Position numbers and translations under genes: made by a program. From positions 1 to 17,520 of the forward strand of contig JAURNB010000197.1 in NCBI GenBank assembly GCA_030830415.1: DNA of 17,520 bases, in the 5' to 3' direction. Each line of letters starts with the position of its first letter. The stretch's first letter is position 1. Below, in pieces: positions 6,958 through 16,000 of the stretch. This DNA is from Acidimicrobiales bacterium. GTDB taxonomy: Bacteria > Actinomycetota > Acidimicrobiia > Acidimicrobiales > Ilumatobacteraceae. Under the pieces are notes generated by a model, which saw nothing but the letters and a program-made list of their open reading frames with translations, searched no databases and was not told where the DNA came from.

Positions 6958-7431
6958 CTAGGGTTGCAGAAGTGGACCCAAAGATCCGGGCTGTTGAGCC
7001 CCGTTTTTCTGTGCCGCGGCGGCTCGAACGGCAAGAATATTCGTCACAACGTTGTATGGCCACCCTGCAGGCAGGGCGATGTCGAGGGCAGGGGTCTCTA
7101 AGAGGGCAAGGCGCTTTTCGCCAGGCAGCAGATAGCCCAGTTCCTTGCGGGCAGTTTCGCGGATGCCTTCAGGGGTCTGTAACCGTTGAATTTCCGTTTG
7201 CAGTTGTTCGTTGGCATCTTCAAGCGCCGCAAACTCTTTTTGGCGTTGGGTGATATCGCCACGTTGGCTGATGAGGCCCTTCACCGGTAACCCAATGAGG
7301 GCAACGGCAAGTGCCACCAAAATGACCACCGAAACGGTGAGCGTGATGTTGCGCGAGATGGCACGCTGGAAAAGCTTGTTGTCTACATGGACAGGTCGCG
7401 TGAGATCGCGAACAGGAGAGCGTGTAGGCAT
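6958..7431 (-). CDS. ftsB: FtsB/DivIC-family septum formation initiator
   Basis: This is a bitopic division protein of about 157 residues that would join FtsL and FtsQ in the divisome. A basic cytoplasmic N-terminus (residues 1-28) is followed by one membrane span (about 29-49) and a coiled-coil stretch (about 55-88). Then comes the family hallmark, GIRETARKELGYLLPGE, at 89-105. The tail beyond 105 is variable and Ala/Gln/Pro-rich. The ATG at 7431 is used here, although AGAAGG directly abuts it. An in-frame GTG at 7455 would add eight residues and has no better ribosome binding site. The gene follows eno by 54 bases (30 from the GTG), the common actinobacterial arrangement. The next gene, coxL, starts 63 bases further on with no terminator seen between them. 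Confidence 0.88.
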   Translation of the reverse strand: MPTRSPVRDLTRPVHVDNKLFQRAISRNITLTVSVVILVALAVALIGLPVKGLISQRGDITQRQKEFAALEDANEQLQTEIQRLQTPEGIRETARKELGYLLPGEKRLALLETPALDIALPAGWPYNVVTNILAVRAAAAQKNGAQQPGSLGPLLQP

Positions 7432-7485
7432 CCTTCTATTGTGCCGTGTGAACACCTCAATATGGTGTCATTGGTGTTTCGGTGC

Positions 7486-8769
7486 TTATCGCAACGGGGC
7501 GAGGGCGTCGCGACCGCGGAATGCAGCGCTATCGCCCAGAATCTCTTCAATACGGAGCAGTTGGTTGTACTTAGCAACACGGTCGCTTCGGGCTGGTGCA
7601 CCTGTTTTGATTTGTCCGCAATTGGTGGCAACGGCCAGGTCGGCAATGGTGGCATCTTCGGTTTCGCCACTGCGGTGGCTCATGACGCTTGTGTATTGGT
7701 GACGTGTGGCGAGCTCAACAGTTTCGAGGGTCTCTGTGAGTGAACCAATTTGGTTCACTTTAATGAGCACGCTGTTGGCAACATTTTGGTCGATGCCCAT
7801 GCGTAAGCGGCGAGCATTGGTCACAAAAAGATCGTCTCCAACAAGTTGTACCTGAGAACCAATTGCTTGGGTGAGTAGCGACCAGCCGGCCCAGTCGTCT
7901 TCAGACATTGCGTCTTCAACAGAGACAATGGGGTAGTTGTTCACGAGCGACGTCCACCATACCGAGAGTTCTTGTGAGGTGAGTACTTTTCCTTCGCCAG
8001 TGAGATGGTATTTCCCGTCGCGGAAGAGTTCGCTCATCGCGGGGTCGAGTGCAATGGCAATATCTTTTCCAGGTGTGTGCCCAGCGCGTTCAATTGCTTC
8101 AACAAGTACTTTGATGGCTTCTTCGTTTGACGACAAGTTGGGGGCGAACCCGCCTTCATCGCCGACGGCAGTTGATAGCCCACGATCGGCGAGAACTTGC
8201 TTGAGAACGTGATAGGTCTCGGTACCCCAACGCAAAGCTTCAGAAAAACTTGATGCGCCAACGGGCATGATCATGAACTCTTGCAAGTCGATGTTGTTGT
8301 CGGCGTGTGCTCCGCCGTTGATGACATTCATCATGGGAACAGGTAAGACGTGCGCGTTGGGGCCGCCGACCGAGCGAAACAATGGCAAAGCAAGTTCGTC
8401 GGCTGCTGCGTGCGCAACTGCCAAGCTCACGCCAAGAATTGCATTTGCTCCGAGACGACCTTTGTTCTCTGTTCCGTCGAGGTCGATGAGCTGATAATCA
8501 ATTGCGCGTTGGTCGAGTGCATCGCTTCCCATGAGCGCTTGTTGAATTTCGGTGTTGACATGGTTTACCGCATTGAGCACGCCTTTGCCCGAGTAACGCT
8601 TGGGGTCTTTGTCGCGGAGTTCCACTGCTTCGTGTTCGCCAGTGGATGCGCCAGAAGGAACCATTGCGCGACCATGTGCCCCGGAATCGAGAACAACGTC
8701 TACTTCAACTGTGGGGTTTCCTCGAGAGTCGAGGACCTCGCGGCCGGCAATGCTGATAATGCTGCTCAT
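7486..8769 (-). CDS. eno: Enolase (phosphopyruvate hydratase)
   Basis: This 427-residue glycolytic enzyme interconverts 2-phosphoglycerate and phosphoenolpyruvate; length is typical. Conserved elements are the N-terminal REVLDSRGNPTVEVDV (10-25), the mobile loop SGASTGEHEAVELRD (39-53), and Glu205 in GDEGGF as catalytic acid. The Mg2+ ligands are Asp242 (LDPAMSE), Glu285 (SVEDAMSE) and Asp312 (GDDLFVTN). Lys337 in IKVNQIG is the catalytic base, and the HRSGETED loop (365-372) is present. All key residues are intact. The ATG at 8769 lies nine bases after the mazG stop, with no clear ribosome binding site in that gap, so translation may depend on read-on from mazG. The set mazG, eno, ftsB is conserved in actinobacteria. 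Confidence 0.98.
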   Translation of the reverse strand: MSSIISIAGREVLDSRGNPTVEVDVVLDSGAHGRAMVPSGASTGEHEAVELRDKDPKRYSGKGVLNAVNHVNTEIQQALMGSDALDQRAIDYQLIDLDGTENKGRLGANAILGVSLAVAHAAADELALPLFRSVGGPNAHVLPVPMMNVINGGAHADNNIDLQEFMIMPVGASSFSEALRWGTETYHVLKQVLADRGLSTAVGDEGGFAPNLSSNEEAIKVLVEAIERAGHTPGKDIAIALDPAMSELFRDGKYHLTGEGKVLTSQELSVWWTSLVNNYPIVSVEDAMSEDDWAGWSLLTQAIGSQVQLVGDDLFVTNARRLRMGIDQNVANSVLIKVNQIGSLTETLETVELATRHQYTSVMSHRSGETEDATIADLAVATNCGQIKTGAPARSDRVAKYNQLLRIEEILGDSAAFRGRDALAPLR

Positions 8770-8778
8770 AGATAATGT

Positions 8779-10215
8779 CTAACGCAATTTGATGGAATTC
8801 CACAAGGCGTCGAGTTCCTCGAGTGAGGCTTTTGTCATATTGATGCCGCGTTCTGCGGCCAACGCCTGAACTGTTTCTACGCGACCTTGGAATTTTCGCG
8901 ACGCACTGCGCAGGGCAACTTCAGCGTCGAGACCAAGGTGTCGCGCCACATTGACGACAGAAAAGAGCAAGTCGCCCAGTTCCATGCCAATGACCTCGGG
9001 GTCGGCGCCAGCCATTGCTTCGTTCAGCTCGTCGGTCTCTTCGCGAATTTTTTGTAACGGACCCTCGGCATCTGGCCAGTCGAAGCCCACCTTGGAAGCC
9101 TTCTTTTGCAGTTGCTGTGCATAGAGGAGTGACGGCCCAGACTGTACGACCCCATCGAAGATGCCTGTGCGCTCAGGCTTTTCAAGTTTCTTAATGGCGT
9201 CCCAGTTGGTGCTGACTTGGTCGGGAGTATCAGCAGTGACGTTGGCAAAAACATGTGGGTGGCGCCGCACGAGTTTGTCGTGAACGGTGCGTGCAATATC
9301 GGCCATGGTGAAGCGGCCTTCTTCTTCTGCAATTGCTGCGTGGAACTCCACTTGGTACAGCAGGTCTCCCAGTTCTTCAATGAGGTTGTCATCGGTTGAA
9401 GGGTCGTCTGCCTGTAGTGCCTGGAGTGCGTCAACTACTTCGTAGGTTTCTTCAATGAGATAGCGAATGAGAGATTCGTGTGTTTGCTCTTGGTCCCACG
9501 GACACTGTTCGCGCAGTGTGCGGGCAAGTTGGTGCAAGTTCGCTAGTTCGCCGGCAACAGGCTCGGCAAGGCGAGGAATGTACAAACTGGTGAGGTGGTC
9601 GGCTTCGATGATGCGGTCTATTTCTGACCACGTTGTATGCACAATGTTTTCATCGTCGAGTCCGACGTGATGCAGCAATACAACTGGTGTATCGGCAGGC
9701 TCAGACTCTGCAGCAAGTTTGATATCGGACAGCACCCAGTTTGCGTGGCAGTGGGCAACGAGGAAGGGCCCGTGGTCACCAGCAGTTTGTTGAGCAAAGA
9801 GGTGGCCATCGATGAGGCGAACATTGCTATCGATGGGGTCGATGCCGAGTGCCGCCCATGAGCAGTCGAGAAACGAAACTGCAGCAAAAACTTCAACCAC
9901 TACGTCTGTGTGCTGACGTAACAATTGAACACTGCGTTCAAGCACGGAAGGGGAACCAGGCACGGCGTAGAGCACGGTGTTGTGCTGCTTAGCTGCTGCT
10001 ACGAGTAGTTCGGCAATTTGTACGTATACCTCGTCGAATGTGACAGCGGAATCGTAGAGATGATCGAACGACTGCGCATCGGGAAGGAGATGTGCCGACG
10101 GATGTTGCGTGGTGCGCAAAAAGCGATGTGGAATCTCACTGATTGCAGTGAGTGTTGCCGATGTGACAAGCCCCGGGTCGCCAGGGCCGAGGCCAACAAC
10201 ACAAATGCGCGGCAT
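8779..10215 (-). CDS. mazG: YabN-like fusion: tetrapyrrole-methylase-type N-domain with MazG nucleotide pyrophosphohydrolase
   Basis: This two-domain protein has 478 residues. The N-terminal half (about 1-220) has the SAM-dependent tetrapyrrole methylase fold signature, VGLGPGDPGLVT (7-18), and AVPGSPSVLERSV (84-96), as in YabN-type proteins. The C-terminal half is a duplicated MazG region. Repeat one has EETYEVVDA (255-263) and EELGDLLYQ (280-288), and repeat two has REETDELNE (391-399) and MELGDLLFS (411-419). These are the EExxE and ExxD Mg2+-binding motifs. MazG hydrolyses NTPs to NMP and pyrophosphate, and is linked to nucleotide-pool cleaning. The target of the methylase-like half in such fusions is unclear. 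The ATG lies three bases after the isomerase stop, and eno follows by nine bases, so operon membership is likely. Confidence 0.93.
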   Translation of the reverse strand: MPRICVVGLGPGDPGLVTSATLTAISEIPHRFLRTTQHPSAHLLPDAQSFDHLYDSAVTFDEVYVQIAELLVAAAKQHNTVLYAVPGSPSVLERSVQLLRQHTDVVVEVFAAVSFLDCSWAALGIDPIDSNVRLIDGHLFAQQTAGDHGPFLVAHCHANWVLSDIKLAAESEPADTPVVLLHHVGLDDENIVHTTWSEIDRIIEADHLTSLYIPRLAEPVAGELANLHQLARTLREQCPWDQEQTHESLIRYLIEETYEVVDALQALQADDPSTDDNLIEELGDLLYQVEFHAAIAEEEGRFTMADIARTVHDKLVRRHPHVFANVTADTPDQVSTNWDAIKKLEKPERTGIFDGVVQSGPSLLYAQQLQKKASKVGFDWPDAEGPLQKIREETDELNEAMAGADPEVIGMELGDLLFSVVNVARHLGLDAEVALRSASRKFQGRVETVQALAAERGINMTKASLEELDALWNSIKLR

Positions 10216-10218
10216 TAA

Positions 10219-11142
10219 TTACTTGGCAGCAATCGATGCTGTCGCAGGGTTCCAGCGACCATAAGCGGGGTCAACGAAAATGGGTGAGTTCGTGACATGG
10301 CCAGTGGCCAAGAGTGGGCCAGGGGCCGACTTCACAAAAGCAACAACATCTTTTGCCACTTCAGCAAACGGTGCAACCAAGATGATGTGGTAGCCAAAGC
10401 TCGATTGCACGGGGCCGTAAGGAGTGCCAGCCTTAGCCGCAATTGCCCCTGCAGTAAAGAGAGGGTCGAAGTTTGCCTGATAGTCAAGAAGCGACATGCA
10501 GCGTGAGGCAACACCTTTAGGGTCGTTGCCAGAGATGCGTCCGCCCGATTTCTTTGCGGCAGCCTCAGTTGAGTATTTAGCGGCGAGTTTTGCGAAGTCG
10601 CCGCCTTTGTTGAGTTCCGCCAAAACTTTCGTTGCTGTGCTCTTCTCTTTCGTCACAATATGGCTGACGCACATGACTCCGGTGAGCGAAGGATTTTTCT
10701 CGTACATCTTTTTGATGTCGGCGTCGGAGGGCGCGCCAAGTTCTTGAACAGCTGCTGTTTCTGCATTCAAGTTGATGATGAGATTCTGAAGCTCAGGGGT
10801 GAGCGTCTTGAACTTCTCGTCGGCAATGCCCTCGGCAACTTTCTTTTTCTGTGCTGCAGTTACTGGTTTCCCGACGCTCTCAAGAAAGACCTTGTAGTCG
10901 TTTTCTTTGATGATTGCAGTAAGGATGCTGCGCACGTCGTCGCCGGCAGCAATGCCCTCTGGCATATTCAATTGACCAATTTGTGAAAACTCATTGATGA
11001 AGCCTTCAAAAGAATCTTTGCTGATAGAAACGCCGTTCACCGTTGCTGCGGTGGAAGCTTTTGGGACGGTATTGCATGCCGTAAGGCCAATGAGCAAGGC
11101 GCCAGCAAGGAGCGATGTGCGGAGAGTTGAAATGCGAGTCAC
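10219..11142 (-). CDS. Parvulin-type peptidyl-prolyl cis-trans isomerase lipoprotein (SurA/PrsA-like)
   Basis: This 307-residue protein is predicted to be exported and lipid-anchored. A basic start and hydrophobic stretch (8-20) end in the lipobox LTAC, with Cys23 as the modified residue. A helical N-terminal chaperone-like region (about 36-150) is followed by a parvulin-like domain (about 155-258). That domain has HIVTKEKSTA (161-170), GDFAKLAAKYS (181-191), and PVQSSFGYHIILV (244-256). It would help fold proteins outside the membrane. The substitution of some parvulin active-site positions cannot be judged without alignment. The start is GTG at 11142, 30 bases after the mfd stop, with no clear ribosome binding site. 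It ends three bases before mazG, so it probably shares their transcript. Confidence 0.88.
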   Translation of the reverse strand: MTRISTLRTSLLAGALLIGLTACNTVPKASTAATVNGVSISKDSFEGFINEFSQIGQLNMPEGIAAGDDVRSILTAIIKENDYKVFLESVGKPVTAAQKKKVAEGIADEKFKTLTPELQNLIINLNAETAAVQELGAPSDADIKKMYEKNPSLTGVMCVSHIVTKEKSTATKVLAELNKGGDFAKLAAKYSTEAAAKKSGGRISGNDPKGVASRCMSLLDYQANFDPLFTAGAIAAKAGTPYGPVQSSFGYHIILVAPFAEVAKDVVAFVKSAPGPLLATGHVTNSPIFVDPAYGRWNPATASIAAK

Positions 11143-11172
11143 GGGGAAACTTTACTGCTCAGAGGCGAGGAG

Positions 11173-14100
11173 TTACTGATCTGCGAAGAGTTCCGCCAGA
11201 AGTTCTTGGAGGTCGTATACCACTTGGTCGTTGTTCATGCCCTTGCGATTCTGAGGGGGGCCTTGTAGCGGCACCACGAGTTGTTTTGCATCTTCGCGGT
11301 AAGACATTCCCTTGAATTTTCCCGTTCGCGAGAGTCGCTGTACTGCCATTTGCTGGCTATTTTTCAATTCCACCGGAGAGATGCGAGCTGTATTCATCAT
11401 GACGGTGAGTTCTTTGATGCTGTAGGTATGGCACGCGGCACGTAACGCGCCGACTGCGAGAAGGATGTCGGCTTGCGTGGGAAGGGGGCCGAAGCGGTCG
11501 AGCCATTCGCGGCGAACATCTTCAACTTCTTCAAAGGTTTTCACTTCACTCAGGCGGCGATATGCCTCGAGCCTGAGATCTTCTGTTGGTACGTAGTCAT
11601 TGGGAAGGAATGCTGAAACCTGAATATCGAGTTTGAGCTCATTGGGCATTTCAATGGGCTCACCTTTCATCTCGGCTACTACTTCGGTCACCATTTGGCA
11701 ATAGAGGTCGTAACCCACTGCAGCAATATGGCCACTTTGTGCTTCGCCTAAAATGTTTCCAGCTCCGCGAATTTCAAGGTCGCGCATTGCAATTTTGAAT
11801 CCGCTGCCTAATTCAGTTGCTTCGCCAATGGCGCGCAACCGTTCGTAGGCATCTTCACTCAGTACTTTGTCGCGCGGGTGGAACAGGTATGCGTATGCAC
11901 GTTGCCCGCTTCTTCCGACGCGTCCACGAAGTTGGTGCAGTTGCCCAAGACCGAGGAGGTCTGCGCGTTCAACAACCAAAGTGTTCACCGTTGGCATATC
12001 GATGCCGCTCTCAATAATGGTGGTGCACACGAGCACATCGAAGTTGCCTTGCCAGAAATCAATCACGATTTGTTCAAGTGAACCCTCGTCCATTTGGCCG
12101 TGAGCAACGGCAATTCGTGCTTCAGGTACGAGTTCGCGTAGTTCCGCAGCGCGTTCGTCGATGGATTGAACGCGGTTATGCACCCAAAATACTTGGCCCT
12201 CACGGAGCAGTTCTCGACGGATGGCTTCAACGGCAAGGCGCTTATCGAGTTCACCAACATAAGTGAGGATGGGTTGGCGGTCGGCGGGGGGAGTTTGCAA
12301 AAGAGAGAGGTCGCGAATGCCCACCAAGCTCATTTCGAGTGTTCGTGGAATTGGTGTAGCGCTCAATGTAAGTACGTCCACATTGTGACGCATCTTTTTC
12401 ATGGTCTCTTTATGCTGCACACCAAAGCGTTGTTCTTCGTCAACAACTAGCAAACCAAGATCTTTGAATTTGATGGAGTCTTGTAACAGGCGATGTGTGC
12501 CAATGACGCAATCAATTTCACCTGATGCAAGTGACGCAACAATTTTCTTTGCTTCACTTGCGGTTTGAAAACGTGACAATACTTCTACCTGAATGGGGAA
12601 ACCAGCAAAGCGCTCTTTGAATGTGTTGCCGTGTTGTGAAGCGAGCAATGTGGTGGGAGCAAGTACTGCTACTTGCTTGCCGTCTTGAATTGCCTTGAAG
12701 GCGGCACGAATAGCCACTTCGGTTTTGCCAAAACCCACATCGCCACACACCAGGCGGTCCATAGGGGTAGCGCGTTCCATGTCGCTTTTGATCTCGGCAA
12801 TTGCGGTGCGCTGATCGGGTGTCTCTGCAAAAGGAAAGGAACCTTCCATTTCGTGTTGCCAAGGAGTGTCGGGGGAGAACGCATGACCTTCAGCGGTGAC
12901 GCGGCGCTGGTACAAGACCACAAGTTCTTGTGCGATTTCCTGCACCGCAGATTGCACACGAGATTTCGCACGTGCAAAATCGGAGCCACCCAAGCGATGC
13001 ATCGCAGGTGTTTCACCACCCACGTATTGACGAATGGTGTCAATTTGATCGGTGGGCACGTAGAGCTTGTCGCCACCCTTGTAAGCAAGCAGCAGATAAT
13101 CGCGTTGTGCGCCACCAATGGCACGACTCACTAGACCTTCGAATTTGCCGACGCCATGGTGATAATGAACAACGTAATCACCAGATTTGAGATCTTGGAA
13201 TGTGGAACCTGCGGTGCGGGGTCGTGCTCTGCGTGGAGTGCGACGCCTTCCGGTGAGGTCGGATTCGGTGATGAGGGCAACATGTGCACTTGGCATGTAA
13301 GCACCAAAGTGCATGCGCGCAGTTGCAACGTAAATCGCTGGTGGCAACTCCGGTTGTTTCAGCGTGCTCACAGAATCGAGCAAAATAACGTCGGCACCAC
13401 CTTGTTTCAGGCTTTCGGTGAGGCGTTCGCGCGACATGTCGGTATCGGCGAGAACAAACACGCGATTCTTTTCGCGAACGAGTTCGGCAAGACGCGAAAC
13501 AATAATGCTGGCATCGCCAGAGAGCGGGCCCCACCCGGAAGCATTGAAACCAGGTATTGCATCGTGTACTTCTGCGTCGCTCGCTGCAAGTAAATGAAAT
13601 GTCGGGAGTTGTTCAGCGCCGTTCAGCACTGCATCGGGGTCGGCATGTAGGCGCGGAAAGTTGATTTCATTTCCGGGCTCATTGAGCCTGCCCCACGTAC
13701 TGGCTAGAGCCTTTGCAAGGTCTGCTTCCTCAGCCAAAATGTCGAGACCACGATCGCGAATACGACGAGGTTCAACAAGCACTAAGCGCACGTCACTACT
13801 TGTGTTGATGGCGCTTAACTCAGAAAGCAAAGTGTCACCTCGAGAGAACCATGGCAGCCAACTTTCCATACCATCGAAAACTTGTGCTTCGCTGAAGCGT
13901 TCCCAATGCTCGCGTCCCCATGGTTCACTTGAAATGAGTTGAGTAGCGGTTGCGCGAATGGTGTCGTCAACGAGAAGCTCGCGTGCGGGGTGAATCCATA
14001 TTTCTGTGAGGTCGCCTTCACTGCGTTGGTCGTTCACATTGAAAGTAACGAGGCGTTCTACTTCATCGCCCCATAGTTCAATACGTACGGGCGTATCGGC

Positions 14101-14667
14101 AGTTGATGGAAAGACGTCAACAATTGCGCCACGTCGTGCAACGTGACCGCGTAGTTCAACGAGGTCTTCACGGCGGTACCCAATGGTGACGAGGTCCGAC
14201 ATCAACGCATCGGGGTCGATGGTCATGCCTACTTTGATGTGCAGAGGCCATGGGTAGTTAGTAGTGATTTCTGGCTGTGGTGCAATTTTTTGCAACAGTG
14301 CACGTGCGCCAGCAACAACAATGCGGGGGCGATGTTCGGGAGTGCGTAAACGCCACAAAGCTTCCATCCGCTTTCCCATGGTTTCCACATTGGGGCTAAT
14401 GCGTTCAAAGGGGAGTGTTTCCCATGCGGGGTAGAGCACTACATCGTTCGCGGGGAGGTACACCTGCAGGTCGTCAACGAGTTGTGCAGCAGCCGAGCCT
14501 GTTGACGTAGCAACAACAAAGGTTGCTTGTGGGTGCAAAGATGCCATTGCACCAAGCACAACGGCGCGGGCTACTTCAGGGCAGCCAAGAGTTCCGTTCT
14601 TGCCGGTGAATGCACCTGCAACAGTGGGATCTTGTGCGACAAGTGAAGGGATGCGATGCAAATTCAC
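11173..14667 (-). CDS. mfd: Transcription-repair coupling factor Mfd
   Basis: This 1164-residue DNA translocase removes RNA polymerase stalled at lesions and recruits the UvrABC excision machinery; length is typical. The N-terminal UvrB-homology part carries YPAWETLPFERISP (79-92). The RNA-polymerase-interacting CarD-like domain spans about 490-550 (SGDYVVHYHHGVGKFEG). The helicase motor has Walker A GDVGFGKTE (642-650), DEEQRFGV (743-750), TLSATPIPRTL (767-777), TTIIESGIDMP (882-892) and QLRGRVGRSGQ (912-922). A C-terminal TRCF domain follows (about 1010-1110). The GTG start at 14667 overlaps the pth stop by four bases (GTGA), so it is translationally coupled. This coupling of mfd behind pth matches the order often seen in Gram-positive bacteria. 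Confidence 0.98.
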   Translation of the reverse strand: MNLHRIPSLVAQDPTVAGAFTGKNGTLGCPEVARAVVLGAMASLHPQATFVVATSTGSAAAQLVDDLQVYLPANDVVLYPAWETLPFERISPNVETMGKRMEALWRLRTPEHRPRIVVAGARALLQKIAPQPEITTNYPWPLHIKVGMTIDPDALMSDLVTIGYRREDLVELRGHVARRGAIVDVFPSTADTPVRIELWGDEVERLVTFNVNDQRSEGDLTEIWIHPARELLVDDTIRATATQLISSEPWGREHWERFSEAQVFDGMESWLPWFSRGDTLLSELSAINTSSDVRLVLVEPRRIRDRGLDILAEEADLAKALASTWGRLNEPGNEINFPRLHADPDAVLNGAEQLPTFHLLAASDAEVHDAIPGFNASGWGPLSGDASIIVSRLAELVREKNRVFVLADTDMSRERLTESLKQGGADVILLDSVSTLKQPELPPAIYVATARMHFGAYMPSAHVALITESDLTGRRRTPRRARPRTAGSTFQDLKSGDYVVHYHHGVGKFEGLVSRAIGGAQRDYLLLAYKGGDKLYVPTDQIDTIRQYVGGETPAMHRLGGSDFARAKSRVQSAVQEIAQELVVLYQRRVTAEGHAFSPDTPWQHEMEGSFPFAETPDQRTAIAEIKSDMERATPMDRLVCGDVGFGKTEVAIRAAFKAIQDGKQVAVLAPTTLLASQHGNTFKERFAGFPIQVEVLSRFQTASEAKKIVASLASGEIDCVIGTHRLLQDSIKFKDLGLLVVDEEQRFGVQHKETMKKMRHNVDVLTLSATPIPRTLEMSLVGIRDLSLLQTPPADRQPILTYVGELDKRLAVEAIRRELLREGQVFWVHNRVQSIDERAAELRELVPEARIAVAHGQMDEGSLEQIVIDFWQGNFDVLVCTTIIESGIDMPTVNTLVVERADLLGLGQLHQLRGRVGRSGQRAYAYLFHPRDKVLSEDAYERLRAIGEATELGSGFKIAMRDLEIRGAGNILGEAQSGHIAAVGYDLYCQMVTEVVAEMKGEPIEMPNELKLDIQVSAFLPNDYVPTEDLRLEAYRRLSEVKTFEEVEDVRREWLDRFGPLPTQADILLAVGALRAACHTYSIKELTVMMNTARISPVELKNSQQMAVQRLSRTGKFKGMSYREDAKQLVVPLQGPPQNRKGMNNDQVVYDLQELLAELFADQ

Positions 14668-15263
14668 GAAGTGGCCGTGTTGTAGGTATTCATTGTCACG
14701 GCACTGCCACGTAAAACAAATGACTCCACAACATCTGCTGCAACAACAACAGCAGCATCGAGTACAACGCGATCTGCCGGAGCAACCTTGCGCAGCACGT
14801 GGTCGGCTCCTTCGTCGGCTGAGGGAGGTTTTCCAACGCCAATGCGCACACGTGCATAGTCTTGTGTAGACAGGTGCGAGGTAATGGAACGCAAACCGTT
14901 GTGGCCTGCAAGGCCTCCGCCAACTTTTGCTCGCACGACACCTGGTTCGAGGTCGAGTTCATCGTGAACAATGATGAGTTGAGCAATGTCGGAATCAAAC
15001 TTTAAGTTGTGGCGCTTCATGAGCAACCGCACCGCTTGACCCGACTCATTCATGAATGTTGTGGGGATTGCAAAGACGACTTTGTGGTCGTTGCCAGCGG
15101 CATCGCGCAAAATGGTTTCGCCCACGCGAGCTTTGTCTTTGCCTTCTCGTAGAGAAACGTTCCATCTGCGGCACAGTTCGTCGATGGCGCTTTGCCCCAC
15201 GTTGTGGCGCGTTTGTTCGTACTTTTTACCGGGGTTACCGAGCCCGACGACGAGCCACAACAT
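14664..15263 (-). CDS. pth: Peptidyl-tRNA hydrolase
   Basis: This 199-residue cytoplasmic enzyme frees tRNA from peptidyl-tRNAs dropped by ribosomes. All residues known to matter in the bacterial family are visible: Asn10 in VGLGNPG, catalytic His20 in TRHNVG, Asn72 in TFMNESG, Asp101 in VHDELDL, and Asn122 in GHNGLRS. The region QDYARVRIGVGKP (134-146) closes the fold. The C-terminal 40 residues are Ala/Val-rich and less conserved. The ATG at 15263 lies 15 bases after the rplY stop, and its own stop overlaps the mfd GTG. Pairing with rplY/ctc and mfd is a widely conserved neighbourhood. Confidence 0.97.
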   Translation of the reverse strand: MLWLVVGLGNPGKKYEQTRHNVGQSAIDELCRRWNVSLREGKDKARVGETILRDAAGNDHKVVFAIPTTFMNESGQAVRLLMKRHNLKFDSDIAQLIIVHDELDLEPGVVRAKVGGGLAGHNGLRSITSHLSTQDYARVRIGVGKPPSADEGADHVLRKVAPADRVVLDAAVVVAADVVESFVLRGSAVTMNTYNTATS

Positions 15264-15278
15264 CAGTGAACTGTGTGA

Positions 15279-15902
15279 TTACGACGCAGCTGGTGCGTCG
15301 CCTGCAGGTGCTGCAGCATCGGCAGCGGCAGGACGAGCAGCTTCAACGCGTGAAGTAAGAACAGTAACAACAGCCATTTCAGGATCGCCAACAGCAACTG
15401 CGCCCTTTGGCAAAGCCACTTGGTCGAGGCGGATGACGTCGTGAATGGTCATGTTGGTGATGTCGATGACAATTTCGTTTGGCATCGCTGCAGGTGTGGT
15501 GCGAATTTCAATGCTGTCAACTGCTGGGTCGACCATTGCACCTTCAGCAAGAACTGCTTTTGCAGTGCCTTCAAGACGAATGGGCACGCTCACAACAATT
15601 TCTTCCGACATGTTGATTTGCTGGAAGTCGATGTGGCTCACGGTGCGACGCACTGGGTGGCGCTGAAGTTCTTTCACAATGGCGGGGTAGCTCTTACCAT
15701 CGACTGTGAGGTCGAGAATGGTGTTGAAGCCGGCAGGACCCGACAAGGCAACGCGCAAGTCGCGGCGTGCAACTGACAATGAAATGGGGCTCATGCCGTG
15801 ACCATAGAGAACGCCAGGGATGACGTCGGTGCTGCGCAAGCGGCGTGATGCGGCGCTACCTGTGGTGCGGCCAATTTCTGCAGAGAGTGTTGTATTTGCC
15901 AT
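15279..15902 (-). CDS. rplY: 50S ribosomal protein bL25, long form (Ctc/TL5)
   Basis: This 207-residue protein of the large subunit binds 5S rRNA. The N-terminal L25 domain (about 5-90) contains the family stretches RRLRSTDVIPGVLYG (20-34), KELQRHPVRR (77-86) and SHIDFQ (89-94). The C-terminal TL5-type beta domain runs from about 98 to 180 and makes this the long Ctc form. Residues 188-207 are an Ala/Pro-rich low-complexity tail, common in actinobacterial versions. The ATG at 15902 has an excellent AGGAG site (15909-15913) six bases upstream. A 98-base gap separates it from prs; I see no strong promoter or terminator there. It is followed closely by pth. Confidence 0.97.
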   Translation of the reverse strand: MANTTLSAEIGRTTGSAASRRLRSTDVIPGVLYGHGMSPISLSVARRDLRVALSGPAGFNTILDLTVDGKSYPAIVKELQRHPVRRTVSHIDFQQINMSEEIVVSVPIRLEGTAKAVLAEGAMVDPAVDSIEIRTTPAAMPNEIVIDITNMTIHDVIRLDQVALPKGAVAVGDPEMAVVTVLTSRVEAARPAAADAAAPAGDAPAAS

Positions 15903-16000
15903 GGTCGGCTCCTGGCTGGTGTCGGAATTGATGAGTTGGGGCTACCCGTTCAGATGAAGAACAGCCGGTCTTGGAGTGTATGGGGGCGCAATAGGGAAAC

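Noticed and set aside
8350..8775. Plus-strand open frame of 141 codons
   Set aside because: Antisense to enolase, whose catalytic residues are all present; no family character.
14728..14760. CAA/GCA-rich repetitive tract that could look like a microsatellite
   Set aside because: It encodes the Ala/Val-rich C-terminal part of peptidyl-tRNA hydrolase and keeps the frame; no regular repeat unit beyond a few codons.
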